This document shows, piece by piece, positions 23,114 to 26,218 of a stretch of DNA of 26,218 bases. The stretch is taken from the IMG/VR virus record IMGVR_UViG_3300021478_000103, positions 1-26,218 of that record; one strand, given 5' to 3'. The notes beneath the pieces were generated by a model. It worked only from the letters and a program-made list of their open reading frames with translations. It searched no databases and was not told the DNA's origin. The DNA comes from a virus. Both the position numbers and the translations under genes were made by a program. Every line of letters begins with the position of its first letter. Position 1 is the first letter of the stretch.

Positions 23114-23403
23114 ACGGACGAACGCACAACGTCGACGACACTCCGGCCGGCCGCATCGCTGCGGTCGCGCGCTCGCTCACGATGAAGATGGCGGTCAAAT
23201 TCGAGAGGACCGGCCAAGGTTGGAAGGAACCGGACTATGCCGACTTCCGCGCGGCGCTCGAGCCATTTCTGAGGAGGGAATTGCTGCTCGCGAGAATCGA
23301 TGAAGCCAGGAAGACCGCGGCGACAGCGCTCACCACGCGCATGAAAGAGCTCGCCGACGAACTCTTCGAGTGCGACGCGACGATTGCGAAGGTGGGTAAA
23401 TGA
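23110..23403 (+). CDS. small helical protein upstream of lysis genes
   Basis: Starting at ATG 23110 (ATGA overlap with the fibre stop) gives 97 residues. The frame is open far upstream, but only within the fibre gene. The sequence is charged and helical (PDYADFRAALEPFLRRELLL, ARKTAATALTTRMKELADEL), with a possible coiled coil from about residue 50 to 90. No signal peptide or membrane segment. Not recognised. It is coupled to the XhlA-like gene and may be a tail-end or lysis-accessory protein. Confidence 0.6.
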   Translation: MNGRTHNVDDTPAGRIAAVARSLTMKMAVKFERTGQGWKEPDYADFRAALEPFLRRELLLARIDEARKTAATALTTRMKELADELFECDATIAKVGK

Positions 23404-23690
23404 GTCCTGTCGAAACGTCCGGCGAGTGGCGCGACGAGCGGCTCTATGTTCTGAAAACGCTCGAGGCGGTGCAACTGGAACAGCGCAGGAAAGCAGAATC
23501 GGACGCGCTGCTCATCCAGGGGCAGATGGTGAAGGCGTCGCAGGACATCAAGGCCGCTCACGACAAAATCCGCATCCTCGAGAGCTCGGGGTCTGTTCTA
23601 AAAATAAAGAACTGGATCATGACCGCTCTGCTCTCGGTGATCGTGATGCTGGCCTTCGAACTGGTGAAGGGTTACGTGCGGCACAAATGA
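23400..23690 (+). CDS. XhlA-like coiled-coil membrane protein (lysis accessory)
   Basis: 96 residues. A coiled coil (YVLKTLEAVQLEQRRKAESD to about residue 60) is followed by one transmembrane helix at about 71-88 (NWIMTALLSVIVMLAFELVK) and a short basic tail. This is the layout of the XhlA hemolysin-like family, which sits beside holin and endolysin genes and works with the holin at the inner membrane. It is joined by four-base overlaps to the genes on both sides and lies directly upstream of the endolysin. Confidence 0.65.
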   Translation: MSPVETSGEWRDERLYVLKTLEAVQLEQRRKAESDALLIQGQMVKASQDIKAAHDKIRILESSGSVLKIKNWIMTALLSVIVMLAFELVKGYVRHK

Positions 23691-24271
23691 ACTTCCCGCT
23701 ATCACCGGAAATCATCGCGGCGATCCTCGGGCCCTACGGTCCGTTCGTCAACGTCAGCGCGAACTGGCCGCTCATCGAAGCGGCGCTCGACAGGCGCGGA
23801 ATCTACTCATCGCTGTGCGCTGTCGCGGCGATCTCGACGGTGGCGCTCGAGACGGGGAAGTTCGGTCCCATCAAAGAGCAGGGCGGGCCCACCTATCTCA
23901 CAAATCTGTACGAAAACAGGAAGGACCTCGGCAATACGAATCCCGGCGACGGCGTGAGGTTTCGCGGCCGCGGGTTCATCCAGATCACGGGGCGCTGGGA
24001 CTACGCGCATTTCGGCGCCGAAATCGGGCGGGACCTCGAGAACACTCCCGACCTGGCGCTCGATCCCGCCGTCGCCGCCGACATCCTCGCTTTGTACTTT
24101 CACGAGCGCGGCGTCCCCGCGGCCGCGGACCAGCAGAATTGGGAGATGGTCCGGCGCAAAGTGAACGGCGGCCTCACCGGCTGGCCGCGCTTTATCGACA
24201 CCGTCACGCGGCTCGTGGCCGCGCTCAGAAATCCCCCGCCAGCGGCGGGCACTTCACAGGAGGTAACGTAA
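23687..24271 (+). CDS. GH19-type endolysin
   Basis: 194 residues starting at ATG 23687, which overlaps the previous stop. The GH19 chitinase/lysozyme hallmarks are present: AISTVALETGKFGPIKEQGG with candidate catalytic Glu55 and second Glu64, YENRKDLGNTNPGDGVRFRG, then GRGFIQITGRWDYAHFG, and LDPAVAADILALYF. The enzyme would cut the peptidoglycan sugar backbone. No signal peptide or separate binding domain is visible, so export would depend on the holin. The length is typical for single-domain members. The gene is followed by an AGGAGG Shine-Dalgarno for the next small gene. Confidence 0.88.
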   Translation: MNFPLSPEIIAAILGPYGPFVNVSANWPLIEAALDRRGIYSSLCAVAAISTVALETGKFGPIKEQGGPTYLTNLYENRKDLGNTNPGDGVRFRGRGFIQITGRWDYAHFGAEIGRDLENTPDLALDPAVAADILALYFHERGVPAAADQQNWEMVRRKVNGGLTGWPRFIDTVTRLVAALRNPPPAAGTSQEVT

Positions 24272-24480
24272 TGCACATGCTCATCGTGGCAGTTCTCTGC
24301 TCGCTCGGAGGGATCGTTGTCGGAGCCGTCTTCCACGCGGTCTTCGCGGCGAAGGAAGCAGCGTCAAAGGAAGAACTCGCAGCTTTTTCGAAGCGGCTCA
24401 AGAGCGCTTTTGATTCTGATACCCAAACGGCGAGGGCCAAGGTCGCGACTGTCATCGACGACATCGAAAAGAAACTGTGA
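24271..24480 (+). CDS. small single-helix membrane protein
   Basis: 69 residues in a TAATG overlap with the endolysin stop, preceded by AGGAGG. An N-terminal transmembrane helix (MLIVAVLCSLGGIVVGAVFH) is followed by a charged helix (KEELAAFSKRLKSAFDSDTQ). It could be an antiholin, holin partner or other membrane-anchored helper. No named family fits well. Confidence 0.6.
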   Translation: MHMLIVAVLCSLGGIVVGAVFHAVFAAKEAASKEELAAFSKRLKSAFDSDTQTARAKVATVIDDIEKKL

Positions 24481-24761
24481 CCCGCATGGATCCTTCTACG
24501 ACACCGAAAACCGGATGGTTCCGCAATCTCACGCACAAAATCCTCCAGATCACCCACGGAAGGTCGACTGCGTTCTTCATCGCTTTCTTCATCGCGGGGC
24601 ACGTGATGGCTCTTCTCGGCAAGCTCACCCCTGTCTACGTCGGGTTCATGGGAACGCTCGGCGGTCTCGTGCTCGGGCACGCGATCCAGGAGAACGCGCT
24701 CGGGCAGAACCTGCCGCCGCAGCCAGGAGGACCGGATGTTGACCCTAAGACACAAACTTGA
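24477..24761 (+). CDS. putative holin with two membrane helices
   Basis: 94 residues from GTG 24477 (GTGA overlap). An ATG at 24486 would shorten it by three residues. Two hydrophobic segments, about residues 29-48 (RSTAFFIAFFIAGHVMALLG) and 50-70 (PVYVGFMGTLGGLVLGHAI), are separated by a short turn containing lysine. This is a class II-type holin topology with a polar tail. It opens the inner membrane for the endolysin. Assignment rests on size, topology and location between the endolysin and the spanin-like gene. Confidence 0.6.
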   Translation: MTRMDPSTTPKTGWFRNLTHKILQITHGRSTAFFIAFFIAGHVMALLGKLTPVYVGFMGTLGGLVLGHAIQENALGQNLPPQPGGPDVDPKTQT

Positions 24762-25356
24762 ACTCGCGGGCACGCTCGTCGCGCTGGTGGTGATCGGCAT
24801 CATCGGCGGTTCATGGATCGGGTCGCGCGAGGAGGGCATCCGGCTGAAGGCCACTCTCGATGCCCAGAACTCCATTATTGCCGAAGCCGCCAAGCGGGAG
24901 GACGCTCGCGCGGCGGCTCTCCGGGATTCGCTCGCGCAGCTCGAGGACCTCAAGAAACGCACCCAGACGCCTACACAGGTGATTCAGGCGATGCCCACGG
25001 TACTTCCCCTTCCCCAACCCATTACGCTCAATCTGCCGGCGGCGCTGCTACAGGGGAACCCAAATGTCGCGGGGATCCAACCGGCGGCGACTGCCACGAT
25101 CCCGGCGGCGGATCTGAAGCCGCTTTTCGATTTCGCGGCGACCTGCAAGGAATGCCAGGCGAAGGTCCTCGTGCTTCAGCAGGACAAGGCCGACGATGCC
25201 GTAAAAATCGGCGGTCTCGTGAAGGAGCGTGACGAGGCGGTGACGGCGGCGAAGGGCGGAAGCAAGCTGCAGCGGATTAAAAAGGCGGGAAAGTACTTGG
25301 TGATCGGAGGCGGCATCGCCATCGCGCTTCTCGCCGGCGCGGGTCACGTCAAGTGA
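24736..25356 (+). CDS. spanin-like protein with helices at both ends
   Basis: 206 residues with AGGAGG five bases before ATG 24736. The N-terminal helix (ELAGTLVALVVIGIIGGSWI) is followed by a coiled coil (LKATLDAQNSIIAEAAKRED), a proline-rich linker (PTVLPLPQPITLNL), CKEC with a second coiled coil, and a C-terminal helix (YLVIGGGIAIALLAGAG). Classical i-spanins have only the N-terminal helix, and u-spanins a lipobox and C-terminal helix. No lipobox is visible here. Rz-like function is inferred from location and layout. It overlaps the holin gene by 26 bases. Confidence 0.5.
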   Translation: MLTLRHKLELAGTLVALVVIGIIGGSWIGSREEGIRLKATLDAQNSIIAEAAKREDARAAALRDSLAQLEDLKKRTQTPTQVIQAMPTVLPLPQPITLNLPAALLQGNPNVAGIQPAATATIPAADLKPLFDFAATCKECQAKVLVLQQDKADDAVKIGGLVKERDEAVTAAKGGSKLQRIKKAGKYLVIGGGIAIALLAGAGHVK

Positions 25357-25590
25357 CGTTACCTTTCGTCCAACATTGCCTTGGGAGTGACTTAAAGTAC
25401 TTAAACTTATGTAATCACTGGGGTTATAGGCGAGTTCTGTACTATTTCTCTTGACAGACATTCCTGAGTAATAGTAACGTCCACAACCCTTTCGCAAGAA
25501 AGCAGAAAAACTCAGTCGAAACCGATCGCAACTTTCTCTCATTCCCCCCGCAACGGTTTCTGCTGAGAAGCAAAAGGAAAGGTCAAGTCC
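25357..25590. other. AT-richer non-coding gap before the recombinase, with a possible promoter
   Basis: A 234-base region with no convincing ORF and visibly more A/T than its surroundings. It contains direct repeats ACTTAAA at 25390-25396 and 25399-25405, flanking arms AGTGA (25386) and TCACT (25415), and TTGACA at 25451-25456 followed 15 bases later by TAGTAA. The TTGACA is a perfect -35, but the -10 and spacing are poor. This could be the promoter and operator of the small gene and recombinase, or an attachment-site region. Large serine integrases often have attP near their own gene. Confidence 0.35.
25451..25477 (+). promoter_or_regulatory. candidate promoter for the recombinase genes
   Basis: TTGACA at 25451-25456 is a perfect -35 match. 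TAGTAA at 25472-25477, after a 15-base spacer, is a weak -10. It lies 114 bases before the ATG of the small gene upstream of the recombinase, the only sizeable gap there. Confidence 0.35.
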
Positions 25591-25779
25591 ATGTCTCAAA
25601 CGCACCAGCCCGGTCTCATCGATGCTCTCGTGGAAATCGGCAGAGAGCGACAGCGAATCCTCACAAACCTGCGAACCGCCTATGAAGCGCACGACCTCGA
25701 CGGGGTCCTGAAGCACGTCGGGGAAATTGTGGGAGTCGAAGAAAAGATCGAGGAGGAGCCGCGTGAAAAAAGTCATTGA
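25591..25779 (+). CDS. small helical orphan protein preceding the recombinase
   Basis: 62 residues with an AAGGAAAGG-type Shine-Dalgarno. Two predicted helices (DALVEIGRERQRILTNLRTA and a second containing GVLKHVGEIVGVEEK) separated by a short turn, acidic at the end. No family is recognised. Its stop lies 17 bases inside the recombinase gene, so the two are translationally linked. It might be a regulator of the recombinase, but no recombination-directionality motif can be seen. Confidence 0.55.
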   Translation: MSQTHQPGLIDALVEIGRERQRILTNLRTAYEAHDLDGVLKHVGEIVGVEEKIEEEPREKSH

Positions 25780-26218
25780 GCTCATCCGGGTCTCTACATC
25801 CGAGCAGGCGGCCGACGACCGCGCGAGCATCCCCGCGCAGCGTGCGGTGAACCGCAAGACCGCGGCGGCCTACGATCTTACGATCATCAAGTCCGTCGAA
25901 CTGTCGGATGTCTCCGGCACCGCGGTGCTCCGCACTCCCGAGATGCAGGACCTGCTCCGGCTCATCGAGTCCCCAGATATCAAAGGCGTGGTGGTGCGCG
26001 AGTTCTCCCGCGTCATGCGGCCCGACAACTTCGGCGACTACGTGCTATTCCAAGTTTTCCAGGACACCGGCACATTGCTGTACCTTCCCGATGGGCCGCT
26101 GGACTTCAACAGCAAAACGGGGAAACTCGTTGCAGGCCTCCGCGCGATCATCTCGGGAAACGAACTCTCGGAAATTCGGGAGCGCATCTGGACCGCCAAG
26201 GAAGAGATGCGCCGCGAT
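25763..26218 (+). CDS. serine recombinase/integrase, N-terminal part (cut by window edge)
   Basis: Starts with GTG 25763 after GGAGGAG and stays open for 152 codons to the edge. ELIRVSTSEQAADDRASIPA contains the catalytic-serine pattern (RVSTSEQ, Ser11), and KGVVVREFSRVMRPDNFGDY carries the resolvase REFSR block. NELSEIRERIWTAKEEMRR is the start of the linker helix to a larger C-terminal part, which suggests a large serine integrase rather than a small resolvase. It would integrate or excise the phage at att sites. The C-terminal region is outside the window, so the class is inferred. Confidence 0.85.
   Translation, partial: MKKVIELIRVSTSEQAADDRASIPAQRAVNRKTAAAYDLTIIKSVELSDVSGTAVLRTPEMQDLLRLIESPDIKGVVVREFSRVMRPDNFGDYVLFQVFQDTGTLLYLPDGPLDFNSKTGKLVAGLRAIISGNELSEIRERIWTAKEEMRRD

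Noticed and set aside
24813-25232. Alternative frame inside the spanin-like gene as an embedded o-spanin
   Set aside because: No signal peptide or lipobox cysteine is present in the translation, so it does not look like an Rz1-type lipoprotein.
25344-25362. Short inverted repeat at the end of the spanin-like gene (GTCAC/GTGAC)
   Set aside because: The stem is only five base pairs with no T-run after it, too weak to call a terminator.
25048-25857. 269-codon - strand ORF spanning the gap before the recombinase
   Set aside because: It is antisense to three + strand genes and its translation is low-complexity Ser/Arg/Leu. It crosses a non-coding region but shows no domain.
1-26218. Search for a CRISPR array, tRNA genes or a diversity-generating retroelement
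   Set aside because: No regularly spaced direct repeats, cloverleaf candidates or reverse transcriptase gene were seen.

Overview
The window is one continuous late region of a long-tailed (siphovirus-like) phage or prophage. It reads entirely on the + strand: packaging connector, head, tail, lysis, and then the first part of a serine recombinase gene cut off by the right edge. The DNA is GC-rich with strong GC bias at third codon positions. That bias also produces many long false ORFs on the - strand. The host cannot be named from the sequence alone. The GC-rich codon use, the beta-sandwich adhesin-like proteins and the chitobiase-like C-terminal domain would fit a soil bacterium such as an Acidobacteriota member, but that is a guess. 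There is no tRNA, rRNA, CRISPR array, reverse transcriptase or insertion sequence.

Layout. 1-1357: the end of an unknown gene, then five genes joined by 4-bp stop/start overlaps (an RHH-like protein, two unknowns, a small CxxC protein and an exported protein). They sit where a terminase would often be and look like accessory (moron) genes. 1358-1574: a non-coding leader with a candidate promoter and a perfect 11-bp hairpin. 1575-5793: a gpW-like connector with an extra N-terminal domain, a lambda-family portal, and a single ORF fusing an HK97-type prohead protease to the major capsid protein. 5856-9404: a small capsid-associated protein, a head-closure protein carrying a C-terminal beta domain, and three beta-rich proteins that look like head or neck decorations. 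9408-14152: tail terminator, tail tube, tail assembly chaperone with a -1 frameshift site, and tape measure. 14153-23113: tail-tip and adhesion proteins, including a BR0599-type protein with four conserved cysteines, a J-like tip protein and a large fibre-like protein. 23110-25356: lysis genes (coiled-coil protein, XhlA-like membrane protein, GH19-type endolysin, small membrane protein, two-helix holin candidate, spanin-like protein). 25357-25590: a relatively AT-rich gap. 25591 to the end: a small orphan gene overlapping the start of a serine recombinase.

How it works together. Nearly all genes abut or overlap by 1-4 bases, so the region is probably transcribed as long polycistronic units with translational coupling. 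Three features stand out as protein-dosage devices: a perfect in-frame Shine-Dalgarno plus GTG inside the protease-capsid fusion, a T7 slippery site in the tail chaperone gene, and hairpins immediately after the capsid and tail-tube genes. The terminase, replication and repressor genes must lie outside the window, if present.
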